Assembly: GCA_002479245.1 (NCBI GenBank) | Contig: DLMG01000145.1 | Span: 1 to 8,022 of the forward strand | DNA length: 8,022 nucleotides | Origin: Verrucomicrobia subdivision 3 bacterium UBA7542 | Lineage (GTDB): Bacteria > Verrucomicrobiota > Verrucomicrobiia > Limisphaerales > UBA11358 | Reading direction: 5' to 3' | Part shown: positions 1 to 5,159 of the stretch, in pieces | Layout: the number at the start of each line of letters is the position of its first letter | How positions within the stretch are numbered: the stretch's first letter is position 1 | Program-made: the position numbers and the translations under genes | Notes under the pieces: model-generated | Told to the model about the DNA's origin: nothing | Databases searched by the model: none | What the model saw: the letters and a program-made list of their open reading frames with translations, nothing else

Positions 1-115
1 AGCGGCGACACCGCTTTCCGCACTGCCGGTTGCTTCCAAAAGCGGCGTGGCGCTTCGCTTCCCGCCGCAGTCCAAAATCTGTGGTTGCGGCCAAAGGCCG
101 CGCTGGGGACTTTTG
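1..115. repeat. Intergenic hairpin-rich repeat DNA
   Basis: This non-coding stretch upstream of the MFS gene is a string of short GC-rich inverted repeats. GCGGCG at 42-47 pairs with CGCCGC at 63-68, around a CTTCGC-containing loop. GCGGCC at 87-92 pairs with GGCCGC at 96-101 across an AAA loop. AGTCC at 69-73 pairs with GGACT at 107-111. The block at 38-76, read on the minus strand, begins TTTGGACTGCGG and ends CCGCTTTT. The repeat after the SIMPL gene (from 5913) begins TTTGGAGTGCGG and ends CCGCTTTC, so the two look like members of one dispersed family. No open reading frame with protein-like composition covers it. Whether it acts as a terminator for a gene to the left cannot be seen. Confidence 0.5.
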
Positions 116-141
116 AATGAAGTACCAGTCACCCGCATTCC

Positions 142-169
142 TTGACTCGCTTCTGACTGCAATTAGAAT
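142..169 (+). promoter_or_regulatory. Sigma70-like promoter of the MFS gene
   Basis: A -35 box TTGACT (142-147, 5 of 6 to consensus) and a -10 box TAGAAT (164-169, 5 of 6) are separated by 16 bp. Transcription would begin near 176, only about 11 nt before the ATG at 187. The leader would therefore be too short to hold a normal Shine-Dalgarno, and none is visible. Box match and position are seen directly; activity is inferred. Confidence 0.55.
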
Positions 170-186
170 TCCCGCTCGTTGCCGAC

Positions 187-1437
187 ATGAATCGCAAACC
201 ATCGTTGCTCGTCGTTTTCCTGACGGTCTTCATTGACCTCATCGGTTTCGGCATCGTCGTGCCACTGGTGCCCATCTTCAGCCGGCATTACGGCGCGGGT
301 GGCTTCGTCATCGGCGCCATCATCGCCTCGTTTTCAGCGATGCAATTTGTCTTCTCGCCGATTTGGGGGCGGCTTTCCGACCGGCACGGCCGCCGGCCCA
401 TTTTACTCATCAGCACCGCTGGCGCAGCGTTGTCGTATGTCCTGTTTGCTGTCGGTTCGGGTTTTGAAAATCACACCGCCGCGCTCTGGGCGCTGCTGGT
501 CTCCCGTGTCTTCGCCGGCATCTGCGGCGGCAACATCACCGTCGCCCAAGCCTACATCGCCGACATCACCCCGCCGGAAAACCGGTCGAAGCGGATGGGA
601 CTCATCGGCATGGCGTTCGGGCTGGGATTTATTTTCGGTCCGGCGCTCAGCGGCATCGCGCTGAAATTGTTTGGCGCCACCGGACCGGGCTGGACCGCCG
701 CCGCTCTTTGCGCGGCGAATTTTTTCCTCGCGTTTTGCATCCTCGCCGAAAGTTTGAAGCCGGACTCCAGCCAGGCGACCCGGCGCCCGCATTTTGCCCA
801 ATGGGGGCACACGCTGGCCCAACCGAAAATCGGTTTGTTGATCTTGATTTTCTTCCTGGCGACGTTCGCCTTCAGTTGTTTTGAAAGCACCCTGCCGCTG
901 CTCGTCAGCGACAATTTCAACCTCGGCATTGCCGTGGACGAAACCAAGCCCGCCATGACGGTCATCTCCCTGTTTGTCTTTTGTGGCATCATTGGCGCGA
1001 TCATCCAGGGCGGGGCCATCGGGCGGCTGGTCAAAATGTTCGGCGAGCCCAAATTGATTTCCCTGAGCCTTTTCCTGACCGGTATCAGCCTGATCCTCCT
1101 GCCGTTCATCAAAGGCGACGGCCAGCTCAAGTGGTTGGCAGTCCTGCACGCGACCGATTGGCCGTGGATTAAAATGCTTCTGGTGCTGGCGTTGCTGGCC
1201 ATCGGTACCGGTCTGACGCGACCGCCGCTTTTCGGATTACTCTCAAATCTCGCCCCGGCGAACGAGCAGGGCGCCACCATCGGTGTGGCGCAAAGCGCCG
1301 GAGCCTTGGCGCGCATTATCGGCCCGCTGTTCGCCGCGACCCTTTACCTGCGCATCGCGCCGCTGCCTTACGTCACTTGCGGGGTCATTTCCATCCTGGC
1401 CGGTGCATTGGCGATGCAGCGGCTGGGCAAAAGGTAG
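187..1437 (+). CDS. MFS drug-efflux transporter, TetA/TCR type
   Basis: This is a cytoplasmic-membrane secondary transporter of the major facilitator superfamily, probably a proton-coupled exporter of small molecules. The 416-residue length fits a 12-TM family member. TM1 holds an Asp (D17, in FIDLIGFGIVVPL) where TetA proteins carry their conserved TM1 Asp. Motif A, GRLSDRHGRRP (61-71), lies between TM2 and TM3. TM4 has SRVFAGICGGN (106-116). An antiporter-type motif C, GLGFIFGPALSG (145-156), follows in TM5. A charged loop around 190-212 separates the two six-helix halves. The ATG at 187 is chosen because hydrophobic TM1 follows within a few residues and the promoter lies just upstream; there is no Shine-Dalgarno. 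The gene stands alone and is convergent with hemW. The family is secure, but the substrate cannot be told, and tetracycline export should not be assumed. Confidence 0.9.
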   Translation: MNRKPSLLVVFLTVFIDLIGFGIVVPLVPIFSRHYGAGGFVIGAIIASFSAMQFVFSPIWGRLSDRHGRRPILLISTAGAALSYVLFAVGSGFENHTAALWALLVSRVFAGICGGNITVAQAYIADITPPENRSKRMGLIGMAFGLGFIFGPALSGIALKLFGATGPGWTAAALCAANFFLAFCILAESLKPDSSQATRRPHFAQWGHTLAQPKIGLLILIFFLATFAFSCFESTLPLLVSDNFNLGIAVDETKPAMTVISLFVFCGIIGAIIQGGAIGRLVKMFGEPKLISLSLFLTGISLILLPFIKGDGQLKWLAVLHATDWPWIKMLLVLALLAIGTGLTRPPLFGLLSNLAPANEQGATIGVAQSAGALARIIGPLFAATLYLRIAPLPYVTCGVISILAGALAMQRLGKR

Positions 1438-1553
1438 GGCCGGCAAACCATTTACGGTTTCGCAGTTCTCGAAATTATTTTGTAGCGGCTTTCGGGAGAA
1501 AGGCGCCAACTTCCCTGTCAATTTTTTTCGGTTCGATTTTGTTTTAATATTGG

Positions 1554-1574
1554 CGGCGGTCTGCCGACACGCCG
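1554..1574 (-). terminator. Hairpin just after hemW stop, weak terminator candidate
   Basis: Arms CGGCG (1554-1558) and CGCCG (1570-1574) pair. They extend inward with GTC (1559-1561) and GAC (1566-1568), with one bulged base and a 4-nt loop. The hairpin begins six bases after the hemW stop on the minus strand. No uridine tract follows directly, only an A/T-rich stretch, so intrinsic termination is uncertain. Confidence 0.3.
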
Positions 1575-1579
1575 TTACG

Positions 1580-2797
1580 TCAGCGCAGAAACATTTCCGC
1601 CGCGGAATCGGCAAAACGCAACCCCTGCCGTGTGAGGTGAAAACTGTCCGGCAGAATTTCCGCCCAGCCGCGGTCCACCAATTGGTTCATTTCCGCCGAC
1701 CACTCGTCGCGCAAATCGAAATGGGTCGCGCGCCAAAATTCTGCAAATGGCCAGCCCGCATTCATCCGCAAACCGAACGCGGCGGTTTCGCCCGCGCGTT
1801 TCAACGGCGGCAATTCCTCGCTGGATTCAATGGCGCGTTTTCCCTTTTCCAGTTGCTCGCAGTAAAGTTGCGTGTTCGACCAGTTCTTCGTCCGCACGCC
1901 GCGCACGTAACTCGTCGCACTGGGGCCCAGCCCGTAAAACGAACCGCCGCGCCAGTAGTTCACATTGTGCCGGCAGGCGAGGGCGGGGATGGAACGCCGG
2001 CCTCCGGCCCGGCTTCGACCAGAACTTGCAAATCGTGCCGTGCCGGAGGCCGGCGTTCCGGCTACTCGCGCGAAATTGGCCACCTCGTACTGCCGGAAAC
2101 CGGCGCCCGTCGCGCGTTCCACCAGTTCCTCATACATCGCGCAGGCCAGGTCCTCGTCCACGTTAAATTCGCCGGCCTGCAGTTGCGCGAACAGCGGCGT
2201 GTCGTCCTCGTAAATGACTTCGTAGGTGGACAAATGCTCGCTGCCGAGCGCCAGCGCCTCGGTTAGGGTCGCACGCCAGATTTCCATGGTCTGACCGGGA
2301 ATCGCGAACATCAGGTCGAGATTCAAATTGTCAAAACCGGCCTGGCGCAGGATGTCGAACGACTGGAAGACCATTTCGCGGGTGTGGATGCGACCGAGCC
2401 GTTCGAGCAATGGTTCATCGAGTGACTGCACGCCCATGGAGATGCGGTTCACCCCGAAGTCGCGGAGCCGTTTCGCCTTGTCGGGCGAAACGGTGGCGGG
2501 ATTGCATTCAACCGTGAATTCCTCCGCGCCCAGCAGGTTCAACCGCTCCAGGGCGCGGAGAATTTGTTCCCACTGGCGCAAGTTGAGCAGCGATGGTGTG
2601 CCGCCGCCAAAGAAAATCGTGCGCGGCTGAAGATCGTGCGCCACAAGTTCCAGCTCGCGGATGAGCGCGGCGACGTAGCGGTTGATGAGGTCGCCGCTGG
2701 ATGGCTCGGAATAAAAGGCGCAATACGCGCATTTCTGCGCGCAGAATGGGACGTGAATATAAAGGCTTTCGACTATGTTCGTAGCGAGACCGGCCAT
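1580..2797 (-). CDS. hemW: HemW-like radical SAM heme chaperone with in-frame insertion
   Basis: The product is a radical SAM protein of the HemW group (older name: oxygen-independent coproporphyrinogen III oxidase-like). Known HemW proteins bind an iron-sulfur cluster and SAM and hand heme to cytosolic or membrane targets. LYIHVPFC leads into the cluster motif C19-x3-C23-x2-C26. FFGGGTPS lies at 62-69, ECNP at 97-100, RISMGVQS at 118-125, and the HemW-type HNxxYW motif at 277-282. The third cluster Cys is followed by AF, where many HemW proteins have DF. Length is 405 residues against roughly 380 usual; the excess sits between N241-F-A-R244 and C275-R-H-N. There, 23 codons (residues 247-269) are exactly the palindromic element described separately. 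The start at 2797 places LYIHVPFC at the usual distance from the N terminus. AGGAAG at 2810-2815 is a distant, weak ribosome site. csp lies 82 bp upstream on the same strand, so co-transcription is possible. Confidence 0.88.
   Translation of the reverse strand: MAGLATNIVESLYIHVPFCAQKCAYCAFYSEPSSGDLINRYVAALIRELELVAHDLQPRTIFFGGGTPSLLNLRQWEQILRALERLNLLGAEEFTVECNPATVSPDKAKRLRDFGVNRISMGVQSLDEPLLERLGRIHTREMVFQSFDILRQAGFDNLNLDLMFAIPGQTMEIWRATLTEALALGSEHLSTYEVIYEDDTPLFAQLQAGEFNVDEDLACAMYEELVERATGAGFRQYEVANFARVAGTPASGTARFASSGRSRAGGRRSIPALACRHNVNYWRGGSFYGLGPSATSYVRGVRTKNWSNTQLYCEQLEKGKRAIESSEELPPLKRAGETAAFGLRMNAGWPFAEFWRATHFDLRDEWSAEMNQLVDRGWAEILPDSFHLTRQGLRFADSAAEMFLR
1991..2059. repeat. Palindromic element inserted in frame within hemW
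   Basis: A perfect 18-bp inverted repeat, GGAACGCCGGCCTCCGGC (1991-2008) and GCCGGAGGCCGGCGTTCC (2042-2059), extends past one mismatch by four more pairs (2010-2013 with 2037-2040). This leaves a 23-nt loop (2014-2036). The unit is 69 bp, exactly 23 codons of hemW, and begins and ends on codon boundaries (residues 247-269). It encodes a Gly/Ser/Arg/Ala-rich, probably disordered peptide where HemW proteins normally have only about four residues between the NFAR-like and CRHN-like segments. It resembles in principle the protein-coding palindromic elements known in Rickettsia. No other copy is in this window. Confidence 0.75.
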
Positions 2798-2814
2798 GAA
2801 GCAAGAATACTTCC

Positions 2815-2837
2815 TTCGTTCATGGCTGGCGAACGAA
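2815..2837 (-). promoter_or_regulatory. Inverted repeat abutting hemW ribosome site
   Basis: TTCGTTC (2815-2821) and GAACGAA (2831-2837) form a 7-bp stem with a 9-nt loop in the hemW leader. On the minus strand its 3' arm runs straight into GGAAG (2814-2810), the only purine-rich element before the hemW ATG. The structure could affect initiation, or be chance. It overlaps the end of the csp terminator candidate by one base. Confidence 0.3.
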
Positions 2838-2859
2838 AATCTCCCGCTTCGCGGGATTT
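2837..2859 (-). terminator. Intrinsic terminator candidate downstream of csp
   Basis: On the minus strand TCCCGC (2856-2851), a GAA loop and GCGGGA (2847-2842) form a 6-bp GC-rich stem. GA and then four T residues follow, matched by AAA on the 5' side. It lies about 24 nt after the csp stop and before hemW. The form is terminator-like but the T tract is short, so readthrough into hemW is possible. Confidence 0.45.
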
Positions 2860-2870
2860 GATGGGGCGCT

Positions 2871-2891
2871 ACTCCGGCGTTACGCCGGAGT
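2871..2891. repeat. Near-perfect palindrome spanning the csp stop codon
   Basis: ACTCCGGCGT (2871-2880) and ACGCCGGAGT (2882-2891) are perfect reverse complements around a single central base. On the minus strand the palindrome covers the last three csp codons (Thr-Pro-Ala) and the TAA, with the other arm just downstream. In RNA it would form a stem of about nine pairs over the stop codon. It lacks a U tract and may instead protect the 3' end of the message. Confidence 0.5.
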
Positions 2892-3089
2892 CACGCGCTG
2901 GACATTTTGGGCTTTAAGCCCTTTGTCGCTGGGGACAACATCGAAGGAAACTTCGTCTCCTTCATTCAAGGTTTTGAACCCCGCACCCGTGATGGACGTG
3001 TGATGCACGAAAACGTCCTGCCCGGAATCCTGGGCGATAAAGCCAAACCCTTTTTTGTTGTCGAACCACTTGACTTTGCCACTGGCCAT
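2880..3089 (-). CDS. Cold-shock domain protein (CspA family)
   Basis: This small cytoplasmic single-stranded nucleic-acid-binding protein of 69 residues forms one five-stranded cold-shock barrel. Family members act as RNA chaperones that melt secondary structure and can prevent transcription termination. RNP1 is KGFGFI (13-18) and RNP2 is VFVHH (26-30); W8, F15, F17, F27 and H29 are the usual base-stacking residues. The start at 3089 is chosen because MASGKVKWF is the normal Csp N terminus and AGGAG (3096-3100) sits six bases upstream, the clearest ribosome site in the window. An in-frame ATG at 3158 would add 23 residues foreign to the family and is rejected. The leader holds a terminator-like hairpin and the promoter region carries tandem 11-bp repeats, both described separately. 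Known leaders of cold-shock genes are often structured control elements. Confidence 0.95.
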   Translation of the reverse strand: MASGKVKWFDNKKGFGFIAQDSGQDVFVHHTSITGAGFKTLNEGDEVSFDVVPSDKGLKAQNVQRVTPA

Positions 3090-3125
3090 AATTAACTCCT
3101 GACATTTCGAGGCCCGCCCCAAGGT

Positions 3126-3154
3126 AAAAAAGACACGACCGAAATTCAGTCGTG
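3126..3154 (-). terminator. Terminator-like hairpin with U6 tract inside csp leader
   Basis: On the minus strand CACGACTGA (3154-3146) pairs with TCGGTCGTG (3142-3134) through nine base pairs, one of them a G-U wobble, closing on a 3-nt loop. UC and then six U residues (3131-3126) follow. The hairpin lies between the best promoter (3199-3226) and the csp ribosome site (3096-3100). It could be a leader attenuator for csp, or the terminator of the receiver-like gene that ends at 3291. The 36 bp between it and csp show no promoter. Confidence 0.65.
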
Positions 3155-3198
3155 CCAAAATTACTTTTCAAAAACGCTCATGCCTCAATTAGGACGCC

Positions 3199-3226
3199 AT
3201 CTTAATACCCGTTATGTCAAAGTCAA
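3199..3226 (-). promoter_or_regulatory. Candidate csp promoter
   Basis: On the minus strand TTGACT (3226-3221, 5 of 6 to the -35 consensus), a 16-bp spacer and TAAGAT (3204-3199, 4 of 6) form a plausible sigma70-like promoter. A start near 3192 would give a leader of about 100 nt before the csp ATG, containing the terminator-like hairpin. A second, perfect TTGACA overlaps the spacer (3220-3215) but has no -10 at the right distance. Confidence 0.42.
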
Positions 3227-3242
3227 GCGCTAGTTTCAGGCG

Positions 3243-3275
3243 GGTTACAAACAGGTTGCGCACAGGTTACAAACA
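3243..3275. repeat. Three tandem 11-bp repeats, operator candidate
   Basis: Three head-to-tail 11-mers are seen: GGTTACAAACA (3243-3253), GGTTGCGCACA (3254-3264) and GGTTACAAACA (3265-3275). The outer two are identical and the middle shares GGTT and the final CA. One helical turn per unit is typical of OmpR/PhoB-family sites. The array ends 16 bp upstream of the csp -35 box, about -51 to -83 from the presumed start. Regulator unknown. Confidence 0.5.
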
Positions 3276-3290
3276 TCACCCGCCGGGTGC

Positions 3291-3662
3291 CTACACCTGC
3301 AACGCCTGGTTCAAAAGTTGCGGCAGATAATTCGCGATGGTGGTCTCGCCGACCACGAGCGTCGCGCCGGCTTTTTGCGCGGCGGCCTGCAACTCCGCCG
3401 CCTGTTCGCCGGCAAACGCAATAATGGGAATGTGTTGGGTGGCGGCATCCGCTTTCAACGCCGCAATGGCGCGGCAAACGTCATCGTGCTTCGATTCCAG
3501 GTCCACGACCGCCAGCATGGGGCCTTCGCTTTGCGCACCGCGCAGAAGGGCCGGCAGATCGTTGACGGCCTGAACGCGGTAATTCAGGTCTTGCAGCCGG
3601 TTCACCAACTGGCTGCCCGGCAGCAATTTTTCGTAGAAAACGAGCGCAAGCGGTTGCGTCAT
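3291..3662 (-). CDS. Degenerate (pseudo-)receiver domain protein
   Basis: This 123-residue protein has the alternating strand-helix order of a stand-alone CheY-like receiver: strand LALVFY (5-10), a helix to about residue 27, strand RVQAVN (29-34), helix, strand MLAVVDLES (49-57), helix, strand IPIIAF (78-83), helix, strand TLVVGE (101-106) and a final helix. D54 sits at the phospho-acceptor position. However, the paired acidic residues at the end of strand 1 are replaced by Y10/E11, the Ser/Thr after strand 4 by A84, and the switch Lys after strand 5 by G105/E106. It is probably not a conventional phosphorylated switch. There is no output domain and no signal peptide, so it would act in the cytoplasm by protein contact. 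No Shine-Dalgarno precedes the ATG. It is divergent from the VWA gene and upstream of csp on the same strand. The fold call is moderate; the partner is unknown. Confidence 0.65.
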   Translation of the reverse strand: MTQPLALVFYEKLLPGSQLVNRLQDLNYRVQAVNDLPALLRGAQSEGPMLAVVDLESKHDDVCRAIAALKADAATQHIPIIAFAGEQAAELQAAAQKAGATLVVGETTIANYLPQLLNQALQV

Positions 3663-3718
3663 GCAAACAGCGTGGCGGGTAAACGGATAAATTGCAAAGC
3701 TGTTTTTGCGGGATGTCG

Positions 3719-3751
3719 TTTTACATCTTTTTTACAAACCTTTGACCCGCC
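3719..3751. promoter_or_regulatory. 11-bp-phased TTTTACA repeats in divergent intergenic region
   Basis: TTTTACATCTT (3719-3729), TTTTACAAACC (3730-3740) and the weaker TTTGACCCGCC (3741-3751) follow one another at 11-bp spacing. They lie between the divergent receiver-like and VWA genes. The octamer TTACAAAC occurs here (3732-3739) and twice in the array near the csp promoter. A shared regulator is inferred. No convincing -10/-35 pair was found for either gene in 3663-3789. Confidence 0.35.
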
Positions 3752-3789
3752 CATGACAACTTCCGGGAGCCATCGGGCACAGTGACGGT

Positions 3790-5100
3790 ATGAAAAAAAC
3801 ACTGCTTGCTCTTGGTCTGGCGACCGGTCTGGCTGTCCCGCTGTTCGCCGGAGAAACCCTGCATTTGAACCTGGTTCCGGACCGCGATGTCCTGTTGAAG
3901 GGCCGGCCGCAGGAGGTCGTCGTGAAAATTGACCTCAATGCGATTGCCGACCGGCAAAAGCACCGGCGCACCCCGCTCAACCTCGCCGTCGTTTTGGACA
4001 AGTCCGGTTCGATGACCGGCGCCAAGCTGGAGAAAACGAAACAGGCCGCCCTGCAACTGGTGGATCGCCTCGCGCCCAACGATGTTTTTTCCCTGGTCAT
4101 TTTCAGTGACGAAGCGCGGGTGCTGGTGCCGGCGCAGAAAGTTGAAGACAAGGAGGCGCTCAAAGAAAAAATCGAAAGTATCGAGGCTGGCGGCAGCACG
4201 GCGCTCTATGCCGGCGTCAAAACCGGCGCCCGGCAGCTCCAGGAATACTTCTCCTCGAAACGCATCAATCGCGTCATCCTGCTTTCCGATGGTCTCGCCA
4301 ACGTCGGTCCGAGTTCCACGCGCGACCTGCGCCGCCTTGGCAGTGACCTCGCCGAAAAAGGCATCTCCGTCACCACCATCGGCGTCGGCGACGATTACAA
4401 TGAGGATTTGATGGCTGGTCTGGCGGAGGCCAGCGACGCCAATTATTATTACGTCCAGGACACGGAAAAATTGCCGGAGATTTTCGCGAAGGAACTGGGC
4501 GAACTGCTCACGGTCGCCGCCCGGGAAATCCGCATTGAAATCACCTGTCCGGACGGGGTAAGGCCGCTTGGCTTCATCGGTCGCAGCGAGAAGTTTGAAA
4601 ACCAGAAGGCCTCGGTGAATTTGAGCCAGTTTACCCTGGGACAGGGCCGTTATCTGTTCCTGCGCTGCCTGGTGACCCAGCCCGAACCCGAAGTCGCACG
4701 CGTCAAGGTCAGTTATACGGACGAACTCGACAACGGCAGCGAACAATCCACCACCGGCGTGGTGAAAATCCGTTACACGGATGAACAAACAGTCGCCGAC
4801 CGGTCCATCAATGCCGCCGTTAATGCGGAAAAAGTGCTGGTGCTTACCGCCGAGGCCAAGGACAAGGCCATTGCCGAGGCGGATGCGGGAAATTACCAGC
4901 AGGCTGCCGCGACACTCGCCGCGCAAAACCGAGTGCTCAACGAAGCCTACACGAATGCGCCGGCTGCCGTTCAGGTCCAAATCCGGGCGGAAACCAATAA
5001 CCTGGACGACTGCAGCGGCCAACTCGTGAACGGCCAATACGACGGCGCTTTACGCAAATCCTTGCAGTCACAATCCTATAACACCCGCAACTCGAAATGA
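3790..5100 (+). CDS. Secreted von Willebrand factor A domain protein
   Basis: The product is exported, probably to the periplasm: a basic start MKK, a hydrophobic stretch and a cleavage site after LFA (A20). A short beta segment precedes a VWA domain at about 64-235. Its metal-ion-dependent adhesion site is complete: D70-x-S72-x-S74 in DKSGSM, T137 in GGSTAL, and D167 in LLSDG. So it can bind a divalent cation and a protein ligand. A beta-rich region (about 241-330) and a helical C terminus (about 335-430) follow, with no transmembrane helix. The layout is like bacterial YfbK-type or Ca-activated-channel-like VWA proteins, whose roles are mostly unknown. The ATG is favoured by the signal peptide; no clear Shine-Dalgarno is seen. 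The SIMPL gene follows 59 bp downstream, suggesting co-transcription. VWA family confidence is high; molecular role unassigned. Confidence 0.88.
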   Translation: MKKTLLALGLATGLAVPLFAGETLHLNLVPDRDVLLKGRPQEVVVKIDLNAIADRQKHRRTPLNLAVVLDKSGSMTGAKLEKTKQAALQLVDRLAPNDVFSLVIFSDEARVLVPAQKVEDKEALKEKIESIEAGGSTALYAGVKTGARQLQEYFSSKRINRVILLSDGLANVGPSSTRDLRRLGSDLAEKGISVTTIGVGDDYNEDLMAGLAEASDANYYYVQDTEKLPEIFAKELGELLTVAAREIRIEITCPDGVRPLGFIGRSEKFENQKASVNLSQFTLGQGRYLFLRCLVTQPEPEVARVKVSYTDELDNGSEQSTTGVVKIRYTDEQTVADRSINAAVNAEKVLVLTAEAKDKAIAEADAGNYQQAAATLAAQNRVLNEAYTNAPAAVQVQIRAETNNLDDCSGQLVNGQYDGALRKSLQSQSYNTRNSK

Positions 5101-5159
5101 GTCCGGTTACCAATGCCAAAAATCAACTCGCAACCAACAAATCACATCATCCAAACATC

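Noticed and set aside
403..1316. Long minus-strand open frames opposite the MFS gene
   Set aside because: They are antisense to a clear 12-TM transporter and have Arg/Gln/Asp-rich low-quality composition, as expected from GC-rich shadow frames.
187..1437. Calling the MFS gene a tetracycline-resistance gene
   Set aside because: The motifs match the TetA-like branch, but they are shared by many exporters with other or unknown substrates.
1445..1460. AAACC/GGTTT hairpin after the MFS stop as its terminator
   Set aside because: The stem is only 5 bp, A/T-rich, and is not followed by a T tract.
2776..2823. A 16-codon minus-strand frame starting at 2823 and overlapping the hemW start
   Set aside because: It has no ribosome site of its own and is short enough to occur by chance; regulation by an upstream frame cannot be supported.
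3087..3158. Upstream ATG extending the cold-shock protein by 23 residues
   Set aside because: The extension runs through the terminator-like hairpin and is foreign to the family; the AGGAG site supports the start at 3089.
3243..3275. CRISPR-like or origin-iteron reading of the 11-bp repeats
   Set aside because: The units are too short, have no spacers, and no DnaA boxes or Rep gene are near; a promoter-proximal operator fits better.
3721..5037. A 438-codon minus-strand open frame opposite the VWA gene
   Set aside because: The plus-strand frame has a signal peptide and a full MIDAS motif; the antisense product has no recognisable domain and arises from codon bias.
5097..5159. ATGA overlap start for the SIMPL gene
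   Set aside because: It would put 21 polar residues before a well-formed signal peptide; kept only as a possible coupling remnant.
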